Assembly (NCBI RefSeq): GCF_003417535.1
Contig: NZ_QVLS01000003.1
Span: forward strand, 536,391 to 600,390
Source: Hydrogenophaga borbori
GTDB lineage: Bacteria; Pseudomonadota; Gammaproteobacteria; Burkholderiales; Burkholderiaceae_C
Length of the DNA stretch: 64,000 bases
Direction of reading: 5' to 3'
The position numbers and the translations under genes are program-made. Positions 26,798-37,936 of this stretch are shown here, piece after piece; the stretch's first letter is position 1; the number at the start of each line of letters is the position of its first letter. The notes beneath the pieces are model-generated. The model had not been told where the DNA came from. It saw nothing but the letters and a program-made list of their open reading frames with translations, and searched no databases.

Positions 26798-27235
26798 TCA
26801 CTCCCAGCGCAGGTCGGACAGCTTCCAGTCCCCGCCCACCAGGCGCCACTCCAGCCGCACCTTGTAGGGCTCGGCGCGCTCGGGCACCAGGCCCTGCGCG
26901 CCGGTGACCAGCACCTGCGCCTCGCTCACGCCCAGCGTGGGTGTCTGCGGGTCCACGCGGTGGCTGCTCGACATCGCCATCACCCGGATGTTCTGGTAGC
27001 GCAGGAAGGTGGCGGTCAGCAGCCGGCGCGTGCCGTCGCGATCCAGGTTGCCGCTGCCCTGGAAATGCTCGTCGAGCAGGTCCATCGCGTCGCCGGTGTG
27101 GCGCGCTTCGATGGCGGCCTGCAGGGCCTTGGCGGCGGCCTCCAGCCGGGCCTGCGGGTCGCCCTTGCCGCAGGCGGCGAGCAGCGCGGCGCCCAGGGCC
27201 AGCAGCGCCCCCCGGCGCGTCGTCCCGGCGCTCAT
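26798..27235 (-). CDS. Small lipoprotein of a two-component operon
   Basis: A 145-residue protein with an RR-containing signal and lipobox LLAAC (Cys at 22), so it is probably a lipid-anchored periplasmic protein. The remainder (RLEAAAKALQAAIEARHTGDAMDLL... and a C-terminal VRLEWRLVGGDWKLSDLRW) has the look of an NTF2-like/nuclear-transport fold. Its start overlaps the regulator stop by 4 bp, so it is translationally coupled to the two-component pair. It may modulate signal input. No closer family is recognised. Confidence 0.75.
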   Translation of the reverse strand: MSAGTTRRGALLALGAALLAACGKGDPQARLEAAAKALQAAIEARHTGDAMDLLDEHFQGSGNLDRDGTRRLLTATFLRYQNIRVMAMSSSHRVDPQTPTLGVSEAQVLVTGAQGLVPERAEPYKVRLEWRLVGGDWKLSDLRWE

Positions 27236-27861
27236 ACCAGCCCGTTGCGGATCGCGTACACCGTGAGCTCCGCGTTGTTCGACAGGTGCAGCTTCTCCAG
27301 CACCCGCGCGCGGTACACGCTCACCGTCTTGGGGCTGAGCATCAGCTCCTCGGCGATGTCGCTGAGCTTCTTGCCCGAGGCGATCTTCTGCAGGGTCTGC
27401 AGTTCGCGCTCGGACAGGCTGGCGTGCAGCTCCTCGGTCTCGGGCGCGCTGAGCGTGTCCACCAGCATCTGCGCCACCTCGGGCGTGACGTATTTGCGCC
27501 CCTGCTGCACCACGCGGATGGCGCCGACCAGCTCGGCCGGGTCGCCGGCCTTGTTGACGTAGCCGCGCGCGCCCGCGCGCAGGCAGCGGATGGCGTACTG
27601 GTCCTCGGGGTACATGGAGACCACCAGCACCTTCACCGGCGAGCCCTCTTCCTTGAGCGCGCCCAGCACTTCCAGGCCGCCGCGGCCGGGCATGTTGAGG
27701 TCCAGCACCAGCACGTCGCAGGGCGTCCTGCGCATGAGGTCGCGCAGTTCGGGATAGCTGCCGGCTTCGCCGACGACCTGGATGTCGACCGCTTCGCTGA
27801 TGGTGTCGCGGATGCCGCGGCGCACCACGGCGTGGTCGTCACACAAAATCACCTTGATCAT
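27232..27861 (-). CDS. NarL/FixJ-type response regulator
   Basis: The 209-residue protein has a receiver domain (acid pocket DD at 8-9, phospho-acceptor D54, LVLDLNMPG) and a C-terminal LuxR-type HTH (LSERELQTLQKIASGK...SPKTVSVYR). The start at 27861 is chosen because MIKVILCDD is the standard receiver start. It overlaps the kinase by 23 bp and is its likely partner. Targets are unknown. Confidence 0.95.
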   Translation of the reverse strand: MIKVILCDDHAVVRRGIRDTISEAVDIQVVGEAGSYPELRDLMRRTPCDVLVLDLNMPGRGGLEVLGALKEEGSPVKVLVVSMYPEDQYAIRCLRAGARGYVNKAGDPAELVGAIRVVQQGRKYVTPEVAQMLVDTLSAPETEELHASLSERELQTLQKIASGKKLSDIAEELMLSPKTVSVYRARVLEKLHLSNNAELTVYAIRNGLV

Positions 27862-28993
27862 GGGCTTCCTTGTGCTCCATCGGCGGCGGCAATGTGTCGC
27901 CCGACGGAAGCGGTACCGAGAGAATGACCGAGGTGCCACGCGGCGAGGCGCTGACGTCCAGCCAGCCGCCGACCTTGGCCGCGCGCTCGCGCAGGCCCAG
28001 CAGGCCAAAGGACTTGGCCTTGCGCAGCGCGCCGCTGTCCATGCCGGGGCCGTTGTCGCTCACCTCCAGCGTGAGCACGCCCTCTCCGTCGTTGAGATCG
28101 ATGTCCACGTGGGTCGCGCCAGCGGCGTGCTTGGCCACGTTGGTCATGGCCTCCTGCGCGGTGCGGTAGGCCACGAGCTGCACGTCGCGCGGCACCTCGA
28201 TGCGCTCGGCCGTGCGGCGCACGTGCACGCGCAGGCCGGTGCGCCGCTCGAAGCCGGCGGCCAGCCAGACCACCGCGGCCACCAGGCCCTGGTCCAGGAT
28301 GGGCGGGCGCAGGTTCATCATGATGCGCTGGCTCGCCCCCAGGGCGTGCTGCACCATGTCCAGCGCGGTGTTCACGTGGCGCTGCATGTCGGCGTCGCTG
28401 GCGCGCCGGCCCACCCAGGCCAGGTCGAGCTTGATCGCGGCCAGCGCGCCACCGATGTCGTCGTGGATTTCGCGCGCGATGTCCGCGCGCTCCTGCTCGA
28501 TGCTGGTCTGCAGGTGCTCGGCCAGTTCGGCCAGGCGCTGGCGCGATTCGGCCAGTTCGGCGTCGGCGCGCGCCTTGGCCTTGCGCGCGTCGCTGATCTC
28601 CAGCGCGCGCTTCACCACGTGCGCCAGGCGGTGCATGCTGTCCTTGAGCAGGTAGTCGCTCACGCCACGGTGCATGGCGTCCACGGCGGCGGTCTCGCCG
28701 ATCGCGCCGGACAGGATGACGAAAGGCACCGGAATGCCCAGCTTGCAGACCACGTCCCAGGCGTCCAGGCCGGTGAAGCCGGGCAGGTGGTAATCGGCGA
28801 GCACGATGTCGTGCTGACCCGATTGCACCTCGCGGCGGAAATCCTCCAGCGTGTCCACCAGCGTGATTTCGTTGGCGAGCTGGCTGCGCTGCAGCGCGAA
28901 CTTCACCAGCGCGTGGTCCACGCGGGAGTCCTCCAGATGGAGGATGCGCACCGGTCGCGGGTGGCTCGCTGTCGCTTCACCGGTACCGGTCAT
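27839..28993 (-). CDS. Receiver-HisKA_3 histidine kinase
   Basis: The 384-residue protein has an N-terminal receiver (D67 in DIVLADYHLPG), then a coiled linker, a HisKA_3 dimerisation domain with H177 in REIHDDIGGALAAIK, and a HATPase domain ending NGPGMDSG...GLLGLRERA. There is no membrane segment, so it is cytoplasmic and takes input through its own receiver, perhaps from another kinase. It is encoded upstream of and overlapping the NarL regulator, and divergent from the CheZ-like gene. Confidence 0.93.
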   Translation of the reverse strand: MTGTGEATASHPRPVRILHLEDSRVDHALVKFALQRSQLANEITLVDTLEDFRREVQSGQHDIVLADYHLPGFTGLDAWDVVCKLGIPVPFVILSGAIGETAAVDAMHRGVSDYLLKDSMHRLAHVVKRALEISDARKAKARADAELAESRQRLAELAEHLQTSIEQERADIAREIHDDIGGALAAIKLDLAWVGRRASDADMQRHVNTALDMVQHALGASQRIMMNLRPPILDQGLVAAVVWLAAGFERRTGLRVHVRRTAERIEVPRDVQLVAYRTAQEAMTNVAKHAAGATHVDIDLNDGEGVLTLEVSDNGPGMDSGALRKAKSFGLLGLRERAAKVGGWLDVSASPRGTSVILSVPLPSGDTLPPPMEHKEAHDQGDFV

Positions 28994-29158
28994 GGGAGGT
29001 GCTCTGTGTCGCCTGGCGAAGAAGGGATTAGAAGCGCCTGGAGGTCGACGGAGACGGCCAAAAGGGCTGAATTCCAGGCCGTATTCGGTCGATACCCCAG
29101 GAGGCGGCTGCCGAAAATTGTAATACCCCGTATCCGTACCACCTTCCCCCTGCCCCCC

Positions 29159-29602
29159 ATGGAGACCCCCGCTTCGCCGCCGACCCCGCCTTCGGTCACG
29201 CTGCCCGTGGCGCTGGTGGCCGATCTGCAGGACTCGCTGCTCATCGCCATGACCGATCTGCAGCGCCTGGAAGGCCTGCTGGACCACGCCACCGGCAATC
29301 TGCTGGAGCGCTTCGGCAACGCCAACCGCGACCTGGAAGCCCTGGAGGGCGTCCTGGGCGAGGAGCTCACCCGCATCCGCCACAGCCTGCACCAGGCGGT
29401 GACCGAGCTGCAGTTCCACGACATGGCCACCCAGCTGCTGGCGCACACCGGCCGCATGCTCAAGGGCTGCGCCTGGCGCCTGGCCGAGCAGGCCATGGCG
29501 CCCGAGGAGGACGAGGTGCCCCTGGACCTCGACCCCATGCCCGAACGCCCCAGCCCCGTGACACAGGGCGAGATGGACGCGGGTTCGGTGGAGCTCTTTT
29601 AA
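29159..29602 (+). CDS. Minimal CheZ-like phosphatase candidate
   Basis: The protein has 147 residues. After a Pro-rich start, a helical region (20-115) has LLDHATGNLLERFGNANRD and TELQFHDMATQLLAHTGRM. HDMATQ carries the DxxxQ arrangement (D88, Q92) that CheZ uses to hydrolyse CheY-P (enteric CheZ D143/Q147, in FQDLTGQ). It ends DAGSVELF, an acidic-hydrophobic tail as in CheY-docking peptides. It sits 47 bp upstream of cheY, where a phosphatase is expected, and no other cheZ is in the window. It is shorter than classical CheZ (about 210), so the call is by motif and context. Confidence 0.62.
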   Translation: METPASPPTPPSVTLPVALVADLQDSLLIAMTDLQRLEGLLDHATGNLLERFGNANRDLEALEGVLGEELTRIRHSLHQAVTELQFHDMATQLLAHTGRMLKGCAWRLAEQAMAPEEDEVPLDLDPMPERPSPVTQGEMDAGSVELF

Positions 29603-29625
29603 GAATGCCCGCGCGCCGCCGATAA
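29599..29625 (+). promoter_or_regulatory. Sigma-28 (FliA) promoter for cheY operon
   Basis: TTAA (29599-29602), 15 bp, then GCCGATAA (29618-29625). The -10 is a perfect match. The -35 overlaps the stop codon of the CheZ-like gene, and cheY starts 24 bp after the -10. Confidence 0.85.
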
Positions 29626-29649
29626 CACCCGAATAACGGAGAAACTCCC

Positions 29650-30012
29650 ATGCGATCGATCCTTGCCGTCGACGACTCGGCATCCATGCGAAAAATGGTG
29701 TCCTTCACCCTGACGGGTGCCGGCTTTCACGTGGTGGAAGCGGTGGACGGCCAGGACGCCTGGGAAAAGGCGCAGAACCACAGCGTCGATCTGGTGCTGA
29801 CCGACCAGAACATGCCCAAGCTGGACGGCCTGGGCCTGACGCGCAAGCTGCGCGAGCACCCCAAATTCAAGAACACGCCGATCCTGGTGCTGACCACGGA
29901 GTCCAGCGACGCCATGAAACAGGCCGGCCGCGCCGCGGGCGCCACCGGCTGGCTGGTCAAGCCCTTCGATCCGGGCCGCCTCATCGAAGTCATCAACAAG
30001 GTGATTCGCTGA
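29650..30012 (+). CDS. cheY: Chemotaxis response regulator CheY
   Basis: A 120-residue single receiver. The acidic pocket is DD at 8-9, with phospho-acceptor D52 in LVLTDQNMPKLDGLGL, then T/S and K residues (VLTTESSD; LVKPFDPG). It carries the signal from CheA to FliM. This CheY precedes cheA, an order common in Burkholderiales. Confidence 0.95.
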   Translation: MRSILAVDDSASMRKMVSFTLTGAGFHVVEAVDGQDAWEKAQNHSVDLVLTDQNMPKLDGLGLTRKLREHPKFKNTPILVLTTESSDAMKQAGRAAGATGWLVKPFDPGRLIEVINKVIR

Positions 30013-30048
30013 TCCCGGCCTAAAACGCATCCCACCAGGAGTCAAGAC

Positions 30049-32154
30049 ATGGGCGACATGATGAACGAGGGCCAACACCTCGGCAACGACATCGACCTCA
30101 GCCAGTTCTATCAAATCTTCTTCGAGGAAGCGGGCGAGAACCTCGATCAGATGGAGCAGATGCTGCTCGCGCTGGACGTGAACGCCGCGCAGGACGAGGA
30201 ACTCAACGCCATCTTCCGCTGCGCCCACTCCATCAAGGGCGGCGCGGCCACCTTCGGCTTCGCCGACGTGGCCGAACTCACGCACCAGGCCGAGTCGCTG
30301 CTGGACAAGCTGCGCCGCCACGAACTGCAACCCACGACCGCCATGGTGGACGTGCTGCTCGAATCCAGCGACGCGCTGCGCGGCCAGCTGGGCGCCCACC
30401 AGGGCGTGGGCAGCCCGCCCGACACCGGCAACCTGGTGGCGCGCATCTACGCCCTGGCCCAGGGCCAGGACGCGCCCGCCGCCACCGCGCCCGTGGCCGC
30501 ACCGGCGCCCGTGCTCGCGGCGCCCGCCCCGGCCCCCGCGCCGGCGGCTGCCGCTCCCGCGTCCAAAGCCGAACGCGAGATCGACATCCACATCGGCCCG
30601 ATCGACAACCCTGCGCAGGCCGATGGCATCGCCGAGCTGTTCCGCGACATCCCCGGCCTGGGCACGGTCTCGGCCATGCCCTGCGACCAGCCCGGCAAGC
30701 GCGTCTTCCGCGCCCGCACCGCGGCCAGCGACAACGAACTGCTGGACCTGTTCACCTTCCACGTGAGCAAGGAGCAGATCCAGATCCACCCGGCCGGCGA
30801 CGTGGTGCACGGCAAGGTGCCCATGCCCCCGGCCACCGAGGGCAAGGACTACGGCTTCTTCGAAGGCTCTCCCGGCCTGCCCGGCGCGCCCAGCGCGCAC
30901 GCCAGCGCCGCCGCGGCCCGCGACACGCGTGCCGCCGAGGCCCGGGCCAGCGCGGCCGCCCCGGCCGCCGCGGGCGGCGCCGGCCTCGAGTCGAGCACCC
31001 TGCGCGTCTCGGTGAGCAAGGTCGACCAGCTCATCAACCTGGTGGGCGAGCTCGTCATCACCCAGGCCATGCTGGCGCAGAAGAGCCGCGAACTGGACAA
31101 CAACAACGCCAACAACCCCCTGCTGGCGGGCCTGGCCGACCTGGACCGCAACACGCGCGACCTGCAGGAAGCCGTGATGTCGATCCGCATGATCCCCATG
31201 TCGGTGGTCTTCAACCGCTTCCCGCGCATGCTGCGCGACCTCGCCTCCAAGCTGGGCAAGAAGGTCGAGCTGGTGACGCAGGGCGAGTCCACGGAACTCG
31301 ACAAGGGCCTGGTGGAGAAGATCACCGACCCGCTGACGCACCTGATCCGCAACAGCTGCGACCACGGCATCGAAATGCCCGAGGAGCGCCGCGCCAAGGG
31401 CAAAAGCGAGACCGGCACCATCACCCTGTCGGCCACGCACCAGGGCGGCAGCATCCTCATCGAGGTGCGCGACGACGGCAAGGGCCTGTCGCGCGAGAAG
31501 CTGCTGACCAAGGCCCGCGAGAAGGGCATCGACGCGCCCGATTCGCTGAGCGATCCCGAGGTCTGGAGCCTGATCTTCGCGCCGGGCTTCTCCACCGCCG
31601 ACCAGGTCACCGACGTGTCGGGCCGCGGCGTCGGCATGGACGTGGTCAAGAAGAACATCACCGCCCTCGGCGGCACGGTCGAGATCGACTCGGCCGAGGG
31701 CTATGGCATGCGCGTCTCGGTGCGCCTGCCGCTCACCCTGGCCATCATGGACGGCATGTCGGTGCGCGTGAGCGACGAGGTCTACATCCTGCCGCTGGCC
31801 AGCGTGATCGAGTCCTTCCAGATCAAGCCGACCGACATCAACACCATGGGACAGAACGCCCGCGTGGTGAAGGTGCGCGAGGAGTACATGCCGGTGGTCG
31901 AGCTCGAGCAGATCTTCTCGGTGCCGCGCTTCGAGCACAACGCCGCGAGCCCCATCATGGTGGTGGTCGAGGCCGAGGGCCAGCGCGTCTCGCTGATGGT
32001 CGACGAACTGCTCGGCCAGCAGCAGGTGGTGATCAAGAACCTGGAGAGCAACTACCGCAAGGTGCCCAACGTCTCGGGCGCCACCATCCTGGGCGATGGC
32101 AAGGTGGCGCTGATCCTGGACACCTCGTCCCTGGTCCGCCGCTCCAGGCATTGA
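30049..32154 (+). CDS. cheA: Chemotaxis histidine kinase CheA
   Basis: A 701-residue kinase. An N-terminal Hpt domain has H60 in CAHSIKGGAATFG, then an Ala/Pro linker (about 145-170), a P2-like domain (175-250), a second Ala-rich linker, dimerisation and HATPase domains (NSCDHGIEMP; DDGKGL; GRGVGMDVV), and a CheW-like C-terminal domain (about 565-695, MDGMSVRVSDEVYILPL). It phosphorylates CheY and CheB. The next gene, cheR, overlaps it; no cheW follows. Confidence 0.97.
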   Translation: MGDMMNEGQHLGNDIDLSQFYQIFFEEAGENLDQMEQMLLALDVNAAQDEELNAIFRCAHSIKGGAATFGFADVAELTHQAESLLDKLRRHELQPTTAMVDVLLESSDALRGQLGAHQGVGSPPDTGNLVARIYALAQGQDAPAATAPVAAPAPVLAAPAPAPAPAAAAPASKAEREIDIHIGPIDNPAQADGIAELFRDIPGLGTVSAMPCDQPGKRVFRARTAASDNELLDLFTFHVSKEQIQIHPAGDVVHGKVPMPPATEGKDYGFFEGSPGLPGAPSAHASAAAARDTRAAEARASAAAPAAAGGAGLESSTLRVSVSKVDQLINLVGELVITQAMLAQKSRELDNNNANNPLLAGLADLDRNTRDLQEAVMSIRMIPMSVVFNRFPRMLRDLASKLGKKVELVTQGESTELDKGLVEKITDPLTHLIRNSCDHGIEMPEERRAKGKSETGTITLSATHQGGSILIEVRDDGKGLSREKLLTKAREKGIDAPDSLSDPEVWSLIFAPGFSTADQVTDVSGRGVGMDVVKKNITALGGTVEIDSAEGYGMRVSVRLPLTLAIMDGMSVRVSDEVYILPLASVIESFQIKPTDINTMGQNARVVKVREEYMPVVELEQIFSVPRFEHNAASPIMVVVEAEGQRVSLMVDELLGQQQVVIKNLESNYRKVPNVSGATILGDGKVALILDTSSLVRRSRH

Positions 32155-32156
32155 AC

Positions 32157-33089
32157 ATGCATCCCCCCGCGTCGCTGCGCGCCTCTTCCCCAGGGGGGCA
32201 ACACCTGCGGCCCGGCAAAGCCGGTTCCGCGGGGTTCTCCGGTTCGGCCTCGGCGCTCGTCGCGACCGAGGAAGGCCCCGTCGCCGAAGGCCGGGAGTTC
32301 GTCTGGTCCGACGCCGACTTCGCGCGCATCAAGGCGCTGATCTACAAGAAGGCCGGCATCAGCCTGCACGACGGCAAGCACGCCATGGTCTACAGCCGCG
32401 TCTCGCGCCGCCTGCGCGAGACCGGGCACGCCAGCTTCAAGGACTACATCGACTGGCTCGAGCGCCACGACGGCGCCGAGTGGCAGGAGTTCATCAACGC
32501 CCTGACCACCAACCTCACGGCCTTCTTCCGCGAGTCGCACCACTTCGATGCCCTGGCGCAGCTGCTGCGCGCCAGGCCCACGCACGCCTGGCGCATCTGG
32601 TGCGCGGCCGCCTCCACCGGCGAGGAGCCCTACTCCATCGCCATGACCTGCGCCGAGTCGCTGGGCGCCAACGGCCAGTACGACATCGTCAACAGCGACA
32701 TCGACACCAAGGTGCTCGCCACCGCGCAGCGCGGCGTCTACAAGACCGATGGCAACAAGGGCCTGTCGGCCGAGCGGCTGCAGCGCTTCTTCCTGCGCGG
32801 CAAAGGCGCCAACGCCGGCTACATGCGCGTCAAGCCCGAGCTGCAGAAGCACCTGAGCTTTCAGCCGGTCAACCTGATCCACGAGCTGCCGCTGCGCGAG
32901 ACCTTCGACGTGGTGTTCTGCCGCAACGTGATGATCTACTTCGACGCGCCCACGCAGCGCGCCGTGCTCGAGCGCATCCACCGCGTGATGCGCCCGGGCG
33001 GCACCCTGTTCGTGGGCCACGCCGAGAACTTCAGCGACGCGCGCCACCTGTTCGCCCTGCGCGGCAAGACCGTCTATGAGCGCCTATAG
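32157..33089 (+). CDS. cheR: Chemotaxis methyltransferase CheR
   Basis: A 310-residue SAM-dependent enzyme that methylates receptor glutamates. The SAM-binding CAAASTGEEPYSIAMTC and HELPLRETFDVVFCRNVM are typical. The first 30 or so residues (HPPASLRASSPGGQH, then LRPGKAGSAGFSG) are not CheR-like and are encoded by a repeat element (32158-32233). The conserved domain begins only near residue 50 (FVWSDADFARIKALIYKKAG). An ATG at 32157 is preferred to a TTG at 32151 that overlaps the cheA stop. Confidence 0.95.
   Translation: MHPPASLRASSPGGQHLRPGKAGSAGFSGSASALVATEEGPVAEGREFVWSDADFARIKALIYKKAGISLHDGKHAMVYSRVSRRLRETGHASFKDYIDWLERHDGAEWQEFINALTTNLTAFFRESHHFDALAQLLRARPTHAWRIWCAAASTGEEPYSIAMTCAESLGANGQYDIVNSDIDTKVLATAQRGVYKTDGNKGLSAERLQRFFLRGKGANAGYMRVKPELQKHLSFQPVNLIHELPLRETFDVVFCRNVMIYFDAPTQRAVLERIHRVMRPGGTLFVGHAENFSDARHLFALRGKTVYERL
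32158..32233 (+). repeat. Repetitive hairpin element inside the cheR start
   Basis: It shares the order and core of the intergenic element at 33819-33890: a GCGC-rich arm, CCCC...GGGGG, then CCCGGCAAAGCCGGTTCC with its own hairpin. Here it is in frame and supplies the first 25 codons of cheR. Confidence 0.7.
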
Positions 33090-33813
33090 CCCTGCCCGCT
33101 CCAGCGCGGCGGGCGCCGCCGGCCTGGTCACGCCCCTGACGCCCCTGACCCCGCTGTCGAAGATGGCGCTGCCGCGCGTGACGCCGGCCGCCGGCGTGGT
33201 CTCGCGCGTGGACCAGCTCAAGGCCCGCACGCCCAAGCCCGGCGAGGCCTCTTTTTTCTTTCACGAGCCGCACTTCCGCAGCGACGCGGTGAAAGTGCTG
33301 CCCGGCGAGTACTACGTGAGCACCGAGGACCTGGTCATCATGACCGTGCTCGGTTCGTGCATCGCCGCCTGCATCTGGGACCCGTCCGTGCGCGTGGGCG
33401 GCATGAACCACTTCATGCTGCCCGAAGGCGGCAGCGACTCGGGCGGTCGCTACGGCTCGTATGCGATGGAATTGCTCATCAACGAGATGATGAAGCTCGG
33501 CGCTCGGCGCGAGACCATGCAGGCCAAGGTGTTCGGCGGCGGCCAGGTGATGAGCAGCTTCACCACCATGAACGTGGGCGAGCGCAACACCAAGTTCGTG
33601 CTCGACTACCTGCAGACCGAACGCATCGCCGTGGTGTCCAAGGACGTGCTGGACATCCACCCGCGCAAGGTCTGCTTCTTCCCGGTGACGGGCAAGGCCA
33701 TGGTCAAGCGACTGGCCCACGCCCAGCCCGAGACGCTGGAAACCCAGGAACGCAAAGGCAGCGCGGCGGCCGTGGTCAAGAGCACCGCCGGCGGCTCCAT
33801 CGATCTTTTTTGA
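33076..33813 (+). CDS. cheD: Chemoreceptor glutamine deamidase CheD
   Basis: A 245-residue enzyme. Catalytic C95 is in [12 protein letters not shown] and H112 in [10 protein letters not shown]. It deamidates receptor Gln residues. The N-terminus has a 9-bp tandem repeat (TPLTPLTPL). The C-terminus ends GGSIDLF, like the tail of the CheZ-like protein. It overlaps cheR by 14 bp. Confidence 0.96.
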   Translation: MSAYSPARSSAAGAAGLVTPLTPLTPLSKMALPRVTPAAGVVSRVDQLKARTPKPGEASFFFHEPHFRSDAVKVLPGEYYVSTEDLVIMTVLGSCIAACIWDPSVRVGGMNHFMLPEGGSDSGGRYGSYAMELLINEMMKLGARRETMQAKVFGGGQVMSSFTTMNVGERNTKFVLDYLQTERIAVVSKDVLDIHPRKVCFFPVTGKAMVKRLAHAQPETLETQERKGSAAAVVKSTAGGSIDLF

Positions 33814-33818
33814 CACGC

Positions 33819-33890
33819 ACCCCCGCCGCGCTTCGCGCGCCCCCCCCTCAAGGGGGTGGCACCCGAGGCCCGGCAAAGCCGGTTCCCTGC
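33819..33890 (+). repeat. Repetitive hairpin element between cheD and cheB
   Basis: Three adjacent hairpins are visible: GCGCTTCGCGC, CCCCCTCAAGGGGG and CCGGCAAAGCCGG. This is a family repeat common between genes of Comamonadaceae, and a second copy sits inside cheR. It may act as a transcript stabiliser or partial terminator. Confidence 0.75.
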
Positions 33891-33931
33891 TGCCCCAGGG
33901 CCAGGTGCCGGTCTTCGAGAGGAAGTTTGAG

Positions 33932-35029
33932 ATGGCGAAGACGAGAGTGGTGGTGGTGGACGATTCGGCGCTGGTGCGAAGCCTGCTGGCCGAGATCATC
34001 AACCGCCAGCACGACATGCAATGCGTGGGCGCCGCGAGCGACCCGCTGGTGGCGCGCGAGATGATCCGCGAGCTCAACCCCGACGTCATCACGCTGGACG
34101 TGGAGATGCCGCGCATGGACGGGCTGGAGTTCCTCTCCCGCCTGATGCGCCTGCGCCCCATGCCGGTGGTGATGGTGTCCACGCTGACGGAACAGGGCGC
34201 GGAGATCACGCTGCGCGCCCTGGAGATGGGCGCGGTGGATTTCGTGGCCAAGCCGCGCATCGGCGTGAGCCAGGGCCTGAACGAGCTCGCGGGCGACATC
34301 GTGGACAAGATCCGCGTGGCCGCCGCCGCGCAGGTGCGCCGCCTGGCCGCGCCGGCGCCCGCCGCGCCGGCCGCCACCGGTGCTGGCGCCGCCGCCCCCG
34401 CGCGCCCGAGCGTGCCCCTGCCGCGCCTGTCGACCGAGAAGATCATCTGCATCGGCGCCTCCACCGGCGGCACCGAGGCCATCCGCGAGGTGCTGGTGCC
34501 GATGCCGGCCGACGCGCCCGCCATCGTCATCACCCAGCACATGCCGCCGGGCTTCACCACCAGTTTCGCCACCCGCCTGGACGGCCTGTGCAAGATCAGC
34601 GTGGCCGAGGCACGCGACGGCCAGCGCATCCTGCCCGGCCACGCCTACATCGCGCCGGGCGGACGCCACCTGCGCATCGACCGCAGCGGCTCGAACTACG
34701 TGGCCGTGGTGGAAGACACCGAACCGGTGAACCGCCACCGGCCCTCGGTGGAGGTGCTGTTCAAGTCCGCCGCGCGCGTGATCGGGCCGAACGCCATCGG
34801 CATCATGCTCACCGGCATGGGCGCCGACGGCGCCAGCGCCATGCGCGAGATGAAGGACGCGGGCAGCTACAACTACGTGCAGGACGAAGCCAGCTGCGTG
34901 GTCTTCGGCATGCCGCGAATGGCCATTCAACACGGCGCGGCGCACGAGGTGCTGCCGCTCAACCAGATCGCGCCGGCGGTGTTGGCCCGCCTCGCGAACG
35001 CACCAGCCGGTGTGCGTCATCGCATCTGA
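33932..35029 (+). CDS. cheB: Chemotaxis methylesterase CheB
   Basis: A 365-residue protein: receiver (D56 in [13 protein letters not shown]), linker (135-165, Ala/Pro-rich), and methylesterase with catalytic S177 (GASTGG), H203 (TQHMPPGF) and D299 (GMGADG). It removes methyl groups from receptors under CheA control. The ATG at 33932 is chosen because GAGGAAG lies upstream; a GTG at 33905 gives 9 more residues. Confidence 0.97.
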   Translation: MAKTRVVVVDDSALVRSLLAEIINRQHDMQCVGAASDPLVAREMIRELNPDVITLDVEMPRMDGLEFLSRLMRLRPMPVVMVSTLTEQGAEITLRALEMGAVDFVAKPRIGVSQGLNELAGDIVDKIRVAAAAQVRRLAAPAPAAPAATGAGAAAPARPSVPLPRLSTEKIICIGASTGGTEAIREVLVPMPADAPAIVITQHMPPGFTTSFATRLDGLCKISVAEARDGQRILPGHAYIAPGGRHLRIDRSGSNYVAVVEDTEPVNRHRPSVEVLFKSAARVIGPNAIGIMLTGMGADGASAMREMKDAGSYNYVQDEASCVVFGMPRMAIQHGAAHEVLPLNQIAPAVLARLANAPAGVRHRI

Positions 35030-35054
35030 TGCCAATGCACACCCTGGAGCCCCC

Positions 35055-35581
35055 ATGTTTCGTTTCACCTCCTGCTCGCGCCGCGTGGCGCTCGGGCTCG
35101 GCCTGGCGGCCGCGCTGACCACCCTCTCGCCGCTGGCCAACGCCGGCGACCTGCCCGAGCCCAAGGGCCGGGTGATCCTCACCATCAGCGGCCACATCGG
35201 CCAGCCCAACAAGGGCAAGGACGCGGTGTTCGACATGGCCATGCTCGAAGCGCTGCCCCAGCACAGCTTCACCACCCGCACGCCCTGGTACGACCGGCCC
35301 GTGAAGTTCACCGGTCCGCTGCTGTCCGACCTGCTGGACGCGGTGAAGGCCCAGGGCGGCACGGTCAGCGCGACCGCGATCAACGACTACACCATCCGCA
35401 TTCCGGTCGCGGATGCGAAGGAACAGGGCGCCATCGTGGCCCGCCTGCTCGACGACCAGCCCATGGCGGTGCGGGACAAGGGGCCGCTGTTCGTGGTCTA
35501 CCCGTTCGACAACAAGGCCGAGCTGCGCACCTCCACCTACTACGAGCGCTCGATCTGGCAACTCAAGCGCATGAGCATCGA

Positions 35582-35585
<4 letters not shown>
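35055..35585 (+). CDS. Exported SUOX-fold-like protein, sensor partner
   Basis: The 176-residue protein has a Sec signal ([20 protein letters not shown]). The mature domain has [32 protein letters not shown] and [15 protein letters not shown], the pattern of molybdopterin-oxidoreductase (SUOX) fold domains. I see no catalytic Cys, so it is more likely a ligand-binding than a redox version. It overlaps the following hybrid kinase by 4 bp and probably supplies its periplasmic signal. Confidence 0.75.
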
Positions 35586-37861
<2,276 letters not shown>

Positions 37862-37936
37862 GGGCGGGCGCGGGCGCGGTGGTGGTACGACAACAGCGCC
37901 GCGGCCAGCAACGGTCCGCGCGCGCTGTGGGCGGTA

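Noticed and set aside
29069..29095. Sigma-28 promoter before the CheZ-like gene (GTCGATAC)
   Set aside because: The -10 is fair, but the -35 at the right distance is GAAT; a TGAA at 16 bp spacing is too weak to list as a feature.
29599..32151. Reverse-strand 850-codon ORF opposite cheY and cheA
   Set aside because: Antisense shadow; high-GC codon bias keeps the frame open. The forward frame has clear CheY and CheA domains.
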